Below, piece by piece: positions 1-9,983 of a DNA stretch of 64,000 nucleotides. Within the stretch, counting starts at the first letter, position 1, and the number at the start of each line of letters is the position of its first letter. This stretch comes from an uncultured Alphaproteobacteria bacterium (GTDB taxonomy: Bacteria > Pseudomonadota > Alphaproteobacteria > HIMB59), in NCBI GenBank assembly GCA_902538085.1, contig CACBDV010000002.1:186001-250000 (forward strand). Direction: 5' to 3'. The position numbers and the translations under genes are program-made. The notes below the pieces were generated by a model, which was not told the origin of the DNA, ran no database searches, and was given only the letters and a program-made list of their open reading frames with translations.

Positions 1-198
1 TTTGATCTGACCAGAAGTTGCAGTTTCAAATCCAGCAATCATTCTTAATGTTGTTGTTTTTCCACAGCCTGATGATCCGAGCAGAGCTAGAATTTCTCCA
101 TCCTCTAATAATAAATTAAAGTCATTTACGGCTTTGACATCTTTTCCAATTTTTGAGACAAAAATTTTATTTAATTTTTCTAATGTTACTTTTGCCAA
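1..198 (-). CDS. ABC transporter ATP-binding protein, N-terminal part (runs off window start); TTG start
   Basis: Reverse strand reads [66 protein letters not shown]; Walker [13 protein letters not shown] start directly abuts the preceding gene's stop codon. Confidence 0.85.
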   Translation of the reverse strand, partial: MAKVTLEKLNKIFVSKIGKDVKAVNDFNLLLEDGEILALLGSSGCGKTTTLRMIAGFETATSGQIK

Positions 199-1287
199 CT
201 ACTCTAAATTCCTTTTTGTTTCTATGTCAAAAAAATGTGATTTTTCCTCTATAAAAGAAATATACATTTTTTTGTTTTCATCAATTAAATGTGACTCCTC
301 TTCTGTCGTTGAACATAAAAGCTCCAAGCCATTTTTCAATCTGACTAAAAATACTATCCTCAAATTTAAAGGGGTCTTTGTTCTGAACTCCACTTCTATA
401 GAATTTTCTGAGTGATCGTTCGATAAGACTATATCTTCTGGACGTATGCCAACAATACATTTACCATCCTGGATTTTAGTATTTCTCTTTAAATTAAAAA
501 TTTCACCATTTACATCGACTTCGACAAAACCATCTTGCTTTTTAATAGTTGCATCAAAATTGTTAATTGTAGGGTCTCCAAAAAGCTTTGCGGTAGTTAA
601 TGAAGAAGGGTTTTGATATATATTTTTTGGAGAGTCAATATCATTAAATTTACCGTCATATAAAACTGCTATTCTATCCCCCAAAGCCATAGCTTCTCTG
701 AAGTCTTGAGTAATGTAAATTACAGTCGTATTAAATTCTTTTAAAACCTTTGGCAGTTCAAGTCTCATTTCAAATCTAATTTTAGCATCAACATTCCTTA
801 GCGGATCGTCTAACAAAACTACAGATGGCTTGTCCACCAAACTTCTTGCAAGCGATGTTCTCTGTTTTTGACCATTAGATAATTCTTTTGGAAATTGATT
901 AAGGACATGCCCTATTTTTAAAAGATTGGCGATTTCATTGACTTTTTCATGAATTTCATTTTCTGGCATATTTTTGTTTTTTGCCCTTAATGGGCTAGCA
1001 ATATTTTCGTATGCCTTCATATGGGGGTATAAAGCAAAATTTTGAAATGCCATGGATACATCTCTTTCTTCAGGGTGAAGTTCATTAATGATTTGATTAT
1101 CCATTTTTATTTCACCACTGTCTGCCATCATAATTCCAGATAAAAGTCTTAATAAGACAGTTTTGCCTGATCCAGACGGGCCAAAAACTACAAAAAATTC
1201 TCCTTTTTCAATCTTAGCATTTAAATTAGAAATTATTTTATCGTCTTTAAAACTTTTGGATAAATTATCTAAATCTAAATAAGACAT
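199..1287 (-). CDS. ABC transporter ATP-binding protein (UgpC/MalK-like, sugar/glycerol type)
   Basis: Walker A GPSGSGKT, LSNGQKQR signature, Walker B VVLLDDP, TOBE-like C-terminus. Confidence 0.9.
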   Translation of the reverse strand: MSYLDLDNLSKSFKDDKIISNLNAKIEKGEFFVVFGPSGSGKTVLLRLLSGIMMADSGEIKMDNQIINELHPEERDVSMAFQNFALYPHMKAYENIASPLRAKNKNMPENEIHEKVNEIANLLKIGHVLNQFPKELSNGQKQRTSLARSLVDKPSVVLLDDPLRNVDAKIRFEMRLELPKVLKEFNTTVIYITQDFREAMALGDRIAVLYDGKFNDIDSPKNIYQNPSSLTTAKLFGDPTINNFDATIKKQDGFVEVDVNGEIFNLKRNTKIQDGKCIVGIRPEDIVLSNDHSENSIEVEFRTKTPLNLRIVFLVRLKNGLELLCSTTEEESHLIDENKKMYISFIEEKSHFFDIETKRNLE

Positions 1288-1289
1288 CC

Positions 1290-2144
1290 TTATCCTTTAA
1301 TGGCGCCTAGACTTAATCCTTGTACAAGATATTTTTGAATAAATAATGCTAAAATTAAAGTCGGTAAAACTGAAACAACAATACCACACGCAATTAAACC
1401 ATAAGGTATCGCGCTGGCAGTAATAAATGCTAACGCTCCAACAGTGACTGGTTGAATCTGACTTGAGCCAAGTATAAGCGCAAATACAAAATTATTCCAA
1501 GCATATATGAAACATAATAAGGATGCGGCTGCTATTCCAGGTTTAGCTAATGGTATTGAAATTTTCCAAAAAGATTGAAACCAAGAGTGACCGTCTAATC
1601 TATAAGCGTATTCGATATCTGGGCTTATGTCCTCAAAGTAGCCTCTAACTATCCATAATAAAAGAGGAAGTGTTATTAATTGATATACCCATATTAAAGC
1701 AAAGTAGCTGTCGTATAATCCTATTTCTGAAAAATATAGATTTAGTGGGAGAATAATTAGTAACGCTGGAGCAAATCTAAAACTTAGAAGTGTGAAAGCT
1801 ATGTCTTCGCCTCCCTTAAACTTATATCTAGCAAAAGCATATGCAGCCGGAACCCCTAGAAGTAATGTTACTGAAACCGAACCAACTGAGAGTATTGCAC
1901 TATTAATTAAATTTTGTTTGAAATAAACATACATTGTAGCAAACCCCTCAATTGCAATTTCACCCTCCCATAGACCTATATAATTTTTAAAAGTGGGTTC
2001 ATAAAATAAAACTGGCACTTTTCTTAAAATTTCATCATTAGTCATAAAAGACATGTTAAAAATCCAGGCTATTGGGAATAGAAAAAACATAATTATAGCC
2101 ACGTAAGCGAAAAATTTAAGAATGCTCCATACATTAATACTCAT
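1290..2144 (-). CDS. Carbohydrate/glycerol ABC transporter permease (MalG-like)
   Basis: Multi-TM protein with EAYRLDGHSWFQSFWKISIPLAKPG EAA-like loop; operon with ATPases and SBP. Confidence 0.88.
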   Translation of the reverse strand: MSINVWSILKFFAYVAIIMFFLFPIAWIFNMSFMTNDEILRKVPVLFYEPTFKNYIGLWEGEIAIEGFATMYVYFKQNLINSAILSVGSVSVTLLLGVPAAYAFARYKFKGGEDIAFTLLSFRFAPALLIILPLNLYFSEIGLYDSYFALIWVYQLITLPLLLWIVRGYFEDISPDIEYAYRLDGHSWFQSFWKISIPLAKPGIAAASLLCFIYAWNNFVFALILGSSQIQPVTVGALAFITASAIPYGLIACGIVVSVLPTLILALFIQKYLVQGLSLGAIKG

Positions 2145-3031
2145 TGAAGCAGCTCCCCTTTAGTTTTAATTTTTAGCTTATGCCATTGTTGGACAAAAAC
2201 ATGACATAAGAAATAACAAATCGCCCATAAAACAACCATCATCGCAGCAGCTTTTCCAATATTAGTGTATTGGAAAGTTTGAAGGTATGCTGAAACTTGA
2301 AAAACCATACTACTTTCACCTGGCCCACCTTGAGAAAGAGCATAAATAATGTCAAATTGTTGTATGCTCTCTAATAATCTAAATAGTGAGGCAGTAAGGA
2401 TAAAGGGAAACAACATCGGAAGGGTAATCCTAAAAAATTTATAATACTCTGGTACACCGTCAAGTTCGGCAGCTTCAAAAGGTTGCCTTGGAAGTGATCT
2501 TAAACCCGCTAAAAGTAAAATCATTATAAATGGTGTAAATACCCATACATCTACCATGATCAAAGTAAATAAAACTGTATCTGGGTGACTAGCCCAGGTG
2601 AAATCCTCTAATCCCAAAAATGATAAAATATAATTAACAACACCAAAATTAGGATTAATTAAAAGTCTCCAAATTAAAGATGCAAGAGCTGGTGCTATCA
2701 TTAGTGGTAGAACTAATAAAACACCCAAAACATTATTAAGCCAAGTACGTTTAGCTAAAAGTAAAGCTATTCCAAGTCCAAGTAAAAGTTCAATAATTAT
2801 TGTAAAAAATGTATAGGTGAGTGAGACTCTTATTGTGTTCCAAAAAGAAGGATCCGTAAATATATTTACATAATTATCAAACCAAATAAAACCCTTCATA
2901 TGAGGCATTTTCAAATTGTATCTTTGAAGTGAATAGTAAACTGCAGTAAAAAAAGGAATTAATATACCAACACATACAAGCAAAGCAGGTAAAGTAAGTA
3001 CATAGGGAAAAAGTTTACGGTTAATTTTCAT
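2141..3031 (-). CDS. Carbohydrate/glycerol ABC transporter permease (MalF-like)
   Basis: EAAELDGVPEYYKFFRITLPMLFP EAA loop; 4-bp overlap with next permease. Confidence 0.88.
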   Translation of the reverse strand: MKINRKLFPYVLTLPALLVCVGILIPFFTAVYYSLQRYNLKMPHMKGFIWFDNYVNIFTDPSFWNTIRVSLTYTFFTIIIELLLGLGIALLLAKRTWLNNVLGVLLVLPLMIAPALASLIWRLLINPNFGVVNYILSFLGLEDFTWASHPDTVLFTLIMVDVWVFTPFIMILLLAGLRSLPRQPFEAAELDGVPEYYKFFRITLPMLFPFILTASLFRLLESIQQFDIIYALSQGGPGESSMVFQVSAYLQTFQYTNIGKAAAMMVVLWAICYFLCHVFVQQWHKLKIKTKGELLQ

Positions 3032-3040
3032 CTTAAAGAT

Positions 3041-3072
3041 CTACACCGCTTTATCGAGATAAAACGGTGTAG
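3041..3072 (-). terminator. Intercistronic hairpin between SBP and permease genes (partial terminator or mRNA-stabilising stem)
   Basis: ctacaccgctttatcgagataaaacggtgtag, up to about 14 paired bases with one mismatch; no strong T-run. Confidence 0.7.
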
Positions 3073-3087
3073 AAAACAAGGAGGTTG

Positions 3088-4542
3088 TTAAGCTAGACCA
3101 ACATCTTTCATCATTCTGTCAATCTTAGATGCTAATTTATCAAGTGTTTCATCAACATTTGATCCTGTTTGCATCTCTTGAAGTGCTGCAGCCCATTCTG
3201 TTGTTGTTTCAAAGAATAAAGGCTGAGCTGTGAAGTGGATTTTTGATCCATCTATTGAGCTGTTATATTGCTCCATGTAACCAGGAGATGTTCCACGAAT
3301 TTTATCGTCAAAATCACCTGAGGCCCAAACAGACTCTCTCACAGGGTTCACTTGGTTATGTTTAACACCACCAGCCATTGCATTTTCTGGTCCATTACAC
3401 CATTGCATCCAGTACCAAGCAGCATCCTTCTTTTTAGAGAAGTTGCTCATAGCTAGAGACCAGATCCAAACGTTAGGTGTTGGAGCACTTGCACTTGGAT
3501 TAGGTGTGAAACCATGGAAACCAAAGTTTCCAGCTTCTTTATTTTCTGGATTTCCGTTGAAGAAGTAGCCTAAAATATCAGCATCGAAAATCATAGCTGA
3601 AGCTCCAGCTCCAATATCATTTCCTACTTCATACCATGTGTAACCAGACCAGTTTGCAGGTCCAGATGATGATATCATTTTTACCCATTGTTTATGGAAG
3701 TCTTTAGACGCTTGAGAGTTCATAGCAGCTTTTAATTTTCCACCATTATTCTCAAAATCTACCAGTCCATAGTTAGCATATGCTGACATAAATCCTGGGT
3801 GGATTGTTGCCCAACTTCTACTTCCTCTGGTTCCGATACCATAAGACCATTCATTTGATCCAGCATTTTTTGTGAAATATTCTGCTTGATCTGTCATTTC
3901 AACAAGATCTCCTGGAGGCTTCATACCCGCCTTTTCAAAATATCTCATGTTATAAGTAACACTGTTTAACTCAAAACCCCAAGGCATACACCACTGTTTG
4001 GATCCTGCTGCACCTGGCACATCACCAGCCACACCACTCCAAGAGCAAGCATCTCTTAAATTACCTACTACATCATTCCAGTTGTAACTTGGATTTGTTT
4101 TATTTGAGTCCTGAATAAAGTCATTTAAATCTGCACACCATCCTGCAGGACCATAAGTCCAAGTCATGTAAGCACCTGTCATAAATGCATCGTACTCTGA
4201 TGACTTTGATGATAAAGCAGCTGTTACTTTGTCAAAATAAACATCTTCTGCAAAAATGTCATATTCAACATTCATGCCTGTTAGAGCTTTGAAGTTGTCA
4301 AGTTCCGCAATCATGGAATCCATGTACGGATGTTTATTCATTAAAAGTTTTATTGTAGTGCCACTGTGTTTCTTCCAATCAAAATCTTGGGCAGCTAAAG
4401 CACTAGTTACTTGCATTCCCATTAACTTGGTTAATGCAGCAAATCCAATACCATATTTTCCAGCTTTGATTAGGAGATCACGTCTAGACATTTTTCCCTT
4501 AAGGAAAGTATCAATAGCACTCTTCATCTTCGAATGAGACAT
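3088..4542 (-). CDS. ABC transporter extracellular substrate-binding protein (family 1; glycerol/sugar type), Tat-like signal
   Basis: N-terminal MSRRDLLIKAGKYGIGFAALTKL; SBP-like length and operon context. Confidence 0.85.
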   Translation of the reverse strand: MSHSKMKSAIDTFLKGKMSRRDLLIKAGKYGIGFAALTKLMGMQVTSALAAQDFDWKKHSGTTIKLLMNKHPYMDSMIAELDNFKALTGMNVEYDIFAEDVYFDKVTAALSSKSSEYDAFMTGAYMTWTYGPAGWCADLNDFIQDSNKTNPSYNWNDVVGNLRDACSWSGVAGDVPGAAGSKQWCMPWGFELNSVTYNMRYFEKAGMKPPGDLVEMTDQAEYFTKNAGSNEWSYGIGTRGSRSWATIHPGFMSAYANYGLVDFENNGGKLKAAMNSQASKDFHKQWVKMISSSGPANWSGYTWYEVGNDIGAGASAMIFDADILGYFFNGNPENKEAGNFGFHGFTPNPSASAPTPNVWIWSLAMSNFSKKKDAAWYWMQWCNGPENAMAGGVKHNQVNPVRESVWASGDFDDKIRGTSPGYMEQYNSSIDGSKIHFTAQPLFFETTTEWAAALQEMQTGSNVDETLDKLASKIDRMMKDVGLA

Positions 4543-4653
4543 ATTATATTCCTCCTATTATTTATAAGATTAGCATTAAACATATTAAAGACAACGAGAT
4601 TTATGTTATTTTAATAGTGATGTTCAAAAAAAAGGTCATAATTTTCAGCGTAA

Positions 4654-5958
4654 ATGAGTAAGTATTTGGGATTTATCAACAATCTTCTTTCAGGAGATTA
4701 TGTCAGTCCTTTTTCCAAAAAAAATATATCTCTACCTATAGATGAGATAGTCATAGAGAGATCTATTGAAAATATAAAATTCAAATTTACCAAAAACTTA
4801 TTAAATAAAAAAAACTTAGTTATATCTGGAGAGAGCTCGTTCAAAGCTTTTGGTGAGAAAGTGTTAAAATCACTAAGGAGTAACAATTTAGATTTTGACC
4901 TTAATATTTTAAAAAAATATGAGTCTAGCCAAACATTTGCCACTAATTTATCTTTATCATCAAAAGGATATGAAAATATTATTGTAATTGGATCTGGATC
5001 TTTAATTGATTTATGTAAATTTGTTTCTTTTAGAAATAACCAAAACTTAATAGTTTTTTGTAGCTCCCTTACAGCTGCAGCAACTACAAGTACTGTTTCT
5101 TTAACTAATAATGGTGTTAAAGAAACAATAAAATCTAAAATTGCTCAATCAATTATAATTGACTTAGACAATCTAAGAATGACGCCCTTTCGTCTGTTAA
5201 GAAGTGCATTGGGTGATGTTCTCTGCCGAAGCACTTGTCAAATTGATTGGCTTACTTCTCATTTGTTTTTAAACACGGAGTATGATGAAACGCCATTCGC
5301 ACTGCAATATGAAGATGAGAGATTGCTTTTAGATAATTCATATAAAATTTTAGAAGGCGACTATGATACACTTGCGGCACTATCTAGAATGACTTTACTA
5401 AATGGCATTGCGGCTATCATAATTGGTTCAACTCATGCTGGAAGTATGGGAGAACATTTAATTAGTCATTATATAGATATGTTTATGGGTGAAAAACATC
5501 CTGGAACACTTCATGGAGAGCAAGTTGCTGTAACAACACTTTTATTATCAAAAATTCAAAATCAGATTATTAATTTTTCAGATACGTTGGTATTTAAAAA
5601 ATTAAATATAACTGATAATAATTTCCGAGAATTATTTGGAGATAAAATTTTTAATCAAATGTATAAGCAATTTAAAAAAAAATATTTTGATGGTGAGAAA
5701 TTAGATAATCTAAATAATTTGCTGGAAAAAAAGTGGCCAGAACAAAAAGCAATTCTTAAAAAGCACCTTTTACCAACAGAAAGCATTGAAAAAGCTTTGA
5801 AAAATTGTGGTGCGCCTACAAACAATGTTGAGTTAAGAATACCAAATAATTTTTACAATCTTGCAATAAAGAATTCTTTTCTTTTAAGAGATAGGTTTTC
5901 ATATTTAGATGTTGCTCATTATACAAATACCTTAAGTGACTACTTTATAAAAGATTGA
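4654..5958 (+). CDS. Iron-containing alcohol dehydrogenase family, glycerol-1-phosphate dehydrogenase (AraM/EgsA)-like
   Basis: IGSGSLIDLCKF, LGDVLCRSTCQIDW, GSTHAGSMGEHLISHYIDM and TLHGEQV metal/substrate-binding motifs; adjacent to glpD/glpK. Confidence 0.75.
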   Translation: MSKYLGFINNLLSGDYVSPFSKKNISLPIDEIVIERSIENIKFKFTKNLLNKKNLVISGESSFKAFGEKVLKSLRSNNLDFDLNILKKYESSQTFATNLSLSSKGYENIIVIGSGSLIDLCKFVSFRNNQNLIVFCSSLTAAATTSTVSLTNNGVKETIKSKIAQSIIIDLDNLRMTPFRLLRSALGDVLCRSTCQIDWLTSHLFLNTEYDETPFALQYEDERLLLDNSYKILEGDYDTLAALSRMTLLNGIAAIIIGSTHAGSMGEHLISHYIDMFMGEKHPGTLHGEQVAVTTLLLSKIQNQIINFSDTLVFKKLNITDNNFRELFGDKIFNQMYKQFKKKYFDGEKLDNLNNLLEKKWPEQKAILKKHLLPTESIEKALKNCGAPTNNVELRIPNNFYNLAIKNSFLLRDRFSYLDVAHYTNTLSDYFIKD

Positions 5959-6066
5959 AATATTGATCGATTTGTCAATAAATTTTTCAACTATTTTGAT
6001 TAAAATGAACAAAAAAAGATAAAAAATTTTAAAAGATTATTTTTTTTCCTTTAAGGTTAAGAAGCT

Positions 6067-7497
6067 TTGCAAGATTTATTAATTATTGGTGGTGGGATTA
6101 ATGGAGTAGGAATCGCAAGAGATGCGTCCGGAAGGGGTTTAAAAGTTACATTAATTGAAAAAGGAGATCTGGCTTCAAAAACTTCATCTTGGTCCACAAA
6201 ATTAATACATGGTGGAATAAGATACTTAGAAAATTATGAATTTAGATTAGTACGAGAGTCTTTAAAAGAGCGTGAGGTGATTAGAAGAATAGCACCCCAT
6301 ATTACCAAACCGATAAGATTTGTTTTACCCCATGTGCCAAGTTTACGCCCTACATGGTTGATACGTTTAGGACTAATGCTATACGATTGGATGGGAGGTT
6401 TTATATCCTTTCCAAAATCAAAGGTGGTAAACTTAGGTACTGATTATAATGAAAACCCTATTAAATCTAATTTCATAACTGGCTATGAATACTCAGACTT
6501 ATTTGTTGATGATGCTAGGTTGGTTCTCTTAAATGCTCAAGATGCCATAAGCAGAGGTGCTAAAATTTGCACTAATTCAAAAGTCCAAAAAGTTGTTAGA
6601 AAAAAAAATTATTGGGAAGTTTTTTTAAGTAATGGCGAGGTGTTGCAATCAAAAGTTATTATAAATGCTTCAGGTCCCTATGTTTTAGATGTGCTAAAAA
6701 ATATTATTGGAATTGAATCTAAAAAGAAAATACGCCATGTGCAAGGGAGTCATATTATAACAGAGAAACTATATGTTGGTGAACAGGCTTATATACTACA
6801 GTTAAGTGATAAACGAATAATATTTTTAATACCCTATTTGGATAAATTTACATTAATTGGAACAACAGATCATGAAGTTAAAACTTACGACAATCCTGAG
6901 ATAACTGATATTGAAAAAAATTATCTTATTAAATCCGTTAATAAATTTATTAAAAAAGAAATTACTGAAGATGATATTATTTGGACTTATTCAGGTGTTA
7001 GGCCCTTGGTTGAAGACTTAAACGAAAATGCTTCGAAGATTACAAGAGACTATACATTTGAGATAGATGATAACGGTGCTCCGATACTTACAATTTTTGG
7101 TGGGAAACTTACTACTTACAGAAAATTATCAGAACATGCTTTAAAGAAAATTTCAAAATATATTAAGATTACTAATAAATCTTGGACTGGAAATGAGATA
7201 TTACCTGGCGCAAAAGAGATTATAGATAAAAATTTTTTAATACCTGAAAAACTCTTAAAAAGATTGATGAAAACATATGGAGATAAAATAATTAAATTAA
7301 ACCAATATTATAAGAGTTTTATGGATGGTGGGGAGCATATTTTTGAGGATCTTTATGAGTTCGAAATTAAATATCTCGTTCAAGAGGAAATGGCTAAAAC
7401 TCCAGAAGATATTCTCTTTAGGAGGACTAAATTAGGAATAAAATTTCCAAAGGAAAAATTGGCAATTTTAGAAAATATTTTAAAAAAATATTTATAG
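6067..7497 (+). CDS. glpD: Glycerol-3-phosphate dehydrogenase (FAD)
   Basis: DLLIIGGGINGVGIARDASGRG, KTSSWSTKLIHGGIRYLE; TTG start. Confidence 0.93.
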   Translation: MQDLLIIGGGINGVGIARDASGRGLKVTLIEKGDLASKTSSWSTKLIHGGIRYLENYEFRLVRESLKEREVIRRIAPHITKPIRFVLPHVPSLRPTWLIRLGLMLYDWMGGFISFPKSKVVNLGTDYNENPIKSNFITGYEYSDLFVDDARLVLLNAQDAISRGAKICTNSKVQKVVRKKNYWEVFLSNGEVLQSKVIINASGPYVLDVLKNIIGIESKKKIRHVQGSHIITEKLYVGEQAYILQLSDKRIIFLIPYLDKFTLIGTTDHEVKTYDNPEITDIEKNYLIKSVNKFIKKEITEDDIIWTYSGVRPLVEDLNENASKITRDYTFEIDDNGAPILTIFGGKLTTYRKLSEHALKKISKYIKITNKSWTGNEILPGAKEIIDKNFLIPEKLLKRLMKTYGDKIIKLNQYYKSFMDGGEHIFEDLYEFEIKYLVQEEMAKTPEDILFRRTKLGIKFPKEKLAILENILKKYL

Positions 7498-7524
7498 AAT
7501 CTTAATGTATAGTGCTTCAAATAA

Positions 7525-9015
7525 ATGAGAAAATACATTCTTTCAATTGATCAAGGGACTACCTCAACTAGGTCTATAGTTTTCAATAATAAATTTGAAA
7601 TAGTTTCATTTGATCAGATAGAGTTAAAACAATATTTTCCTAAAGATGGCTGCGTTGAACATGACCCTAAAGAGATTTTTGAAACAGTCCTAAAAACATC
7701 TAAAAATGCTATAAAAAAATCCAACATTAAACCAACAGATATATCTGCAATTGGTATAACAAATCAGAGAGAGACGACAGTGCTTTGGGACAAAGAGACA
7801 GGAGAACCTGTTTACAAAGCAATAGTATGGCAAGATCGAAGAACAGTAAATTACTGTAAAGAATTACAAAAAAAAGGTTATACAAAAAAAATTCAAAAAA
7901 TTACTGGATTAGTGATTGACTCATATTTTTCAGCAACCAAAATAAAATGGATTATTGACAATATAGAATCCTCTAAGAAACTTTTAAAAGAAAATAGGCT
8001 TTTATTTGGGACAATTGATACTTGGATTCTTTGGAAGTTAACTGAAGGCAGGTCACACTATACTGAGGCTACTAATGCATCTAGGACAATGCTGTATGAT
8101 ATAACTAAAAATTCATGGTCTAAAAGCTTATTAAAAATATTTAATATACCAGCATCGATTTTACCCGTGGTTAAAGATAGTGTAGATGAATTTGGCTACA
8201 CTAAGATTTTTGGCTCAAAAATTAAAATTGGGGGGATTGCTGGAGATCAACAAGCAGCAACTATAGGACAGGCATGCTTTGAGCCAGGCTCTATAAAATC
8301 AACATATGGTACTGGCTGTTTTATGATTATGAATATAGGAAAAAATATAAAGATATCTAAGAATAATTTGTTAACAACAATTGCCTACCGTATCGAAGGA
8401 AAAACTACATACGCTCTTGAGGGTTCAATTTTTATTGCGGGTGCAGCGATACAATGGCTTCGAGATTCATTAAAAGTGATTAGTAGTACAGAAGAAACCG
8501 AGGATTTATATAAAAGTAATGACAAATCTCAACAAATTTACTTTGTGCCTGCATTTGTAGGTTTAGGTGCGCCTTATTGGGACGGCGAGGCTAGGGGAGC
8601 AATTTTTGGAATGACAAGAAATACTGGTGTTTCAGAACTTGTAAAATCAGCAATAGATAGTGTTGCTTATCAAACAAAAGACTTGATTATTTCTATGGAA
8701 AAAGACAGTGGAATAAAAATCAATAAAATTAAGGTTGATGGTGGAATGGTAAAAAATGAACAGTTTCTTCAATTTCTCTCAAATATCTTATTATCAGAAT
8801 GTGATCGTCCTAAGATTACAGAAACCACTTCATTAGGTGCAGCGTATTTAGCTGGACTATCTAGTGGGATGCTTGGAAGCACTAAGGAAATTTCCAAAAA
8901 ATGGCAAAGTCAAAAATTATTCAAACCAAAGTTACACAAAAAAGAAGTAAAATATCTTTACCAAGGTTGGTTAAAGGCAGTTAATAAAATAATTGTAAAA
9001 AATAATAGAAAATAA
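7525..9015 (+). CDS. glpK: Glycerol kinase
   Basis: LSIDQGTTSTRSIVF, AIGITNQRETTVLWDKETG, GIAGDQQAATIGQ. Confidence 0.96.
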   Translation: MRKYILSIDQGTTSTRSIVFNNKFEIVSFDQIELKQYFPKDGCVEHDPKEIFETVLKTSKNAIKKSNIKPTDISAIGITNQRETTVLWDKETGEPVYKAIVWQDRRTVNYCKELQKKGYTKKIQKITGLVIDSYFSATKIKWIIDNIESSKKLLKENRLLFGTIDTWILWKLTEGRSHYTEATNASRTMLYDITKNSWSKSLLKIFNIPASILPVVKDSVDEFGYTKIFGSKIKIGGIAGDQQAATIGQACFEPGSIKSTYGTGCFMIMNIGKNIKISKNNLLTTIAYRIEGKTTYALEGSIFIAGAAIQWLRDSLKVISSTEETEDLYKSNDKSQQIYFVPAFVGLGAPYWDGEARGAIFGMTRNTGVSELVKSAIDSVAYQTKDLIISMEKDSGIKINKIKVDGGMVKNEQFLQFLSNILLSECDRPKITETTSLGAAYLAGLSSGMLGSTKEISKKWQSQKLFKPKLHKKEVKYLYQGWLKAVNKIIVKNNRK

Positions 9016-9039
9016 AAAAAATTTTGATATTTATGTTAT

Positions 9040-9930
9040 ATGCGCATAAATATTGAGATTGGTGATATAGAAGCATTTATAGAATTAACCGAAACTAATT
9101 CATTTGCCAAAGCTGCAAATAATTTGAATTTGTCTCAACCTGCTCTTTCAAGAAGAATTCAAAAATTAGAACATGAATTAGGCACTACTTTATTTGACAG
9201 AACTACAAGAAAAGTTCAATTGTCTTATTCTGGTAGAAACTTCTATGACCGTGCCAGAGGAATTATAGAAGCTGTAAAAACAGCAACAAAAACCCTTAAC
9301 GAAAAATACAGTTTCCCCTCGATTATTAAAATTGGAGTAGTTCACTCAGCTCTAAGAAATATATTATTTTCGTCTTTAAAAAAATTCAAAGAAATTGAAC
9401 CAAGATGCAAGGTTCAAATTATTGAAAGGTCATCCAATAATGTTGTTGATAGTGTTTTAGGGGGTGAGTGTGATTTTGGTATTAATTTTACTGGCAAACA
9501 AGAACCTGGAATAAATTTTGAGAATTTATTTGTAGAAGATTACGTAGTTGTCTTTCCTAAAGGAGATAAATTAGAAAAAAAGAGAAAAATAAAAATATCT
9601 GAAATCAAAGGTAGGAACTTTATTTCAATTTGGAAAGGCTCTGGAAGTAGAATTTACATTGAAAATGCGCTTGCCCTACAAGATGAAGATATAGATTGGG
9701 CCTACGAGGTGAGACATATACCAACAGCGTTGAATATGGTTGAACAAGGACTTGGCATAACTTTAGCCCCTAAGTTGGCTATTTCTAAAGATTATTCCTC
9801 TTTATCTTACAGACCTTTAATTGATCCGTCTGTAACAAGAACAATAGGTTTGATAAAAAGATCTGGAAGGGATCTTAGTTATGACTCGCAAAAGTTATAT
9901 GATCTTTTAAAAGAGAGATTTAAAAGATAA
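9040..9930 (+). CDS. LysR-family transcriptional regulator
   Basis: N-terminal HTH FIELTETNSFAKAANNLNLSQPALSRRIQKLEHELGTTLFDRT. Confidence 0.92.
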   Translation: MRINIEIGDIEAFIELTETNSFAKAANNLNLSQPALSRRIQKLEHELGTTLFDRTTRKVQLSYSGRNFYDRARGIIEAVKTATKTLNEKYSFPSIIKIGVVHSALRNILFSSLKKFKEIEPRCKVQIIERSSNNVVDSVLGGECDFGINFTGKQEPGINFENLFVEDYVVVFPKGDKLEKKRKIKISEIKGRNFISIWKGSGSRIYIENALALQDEDIDWAYEVRHIPTALNMVEQGLGITLAPKLAISKDYSSLSYRPLIDPSVTRTIGLIKRSGRDLSYDSQKLYDLLKERFKR

Positions 9931-9983
9931 TTAATTAGCATAATGCATAAATAAATTTACTAATTAATGTTAATAATAAAACT

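Noticed and set aside
134-415. 93-aa + strand ORF
   Set aside because: Antisense to two ABC ATPase genes; composition consistent with a shadow ORF.
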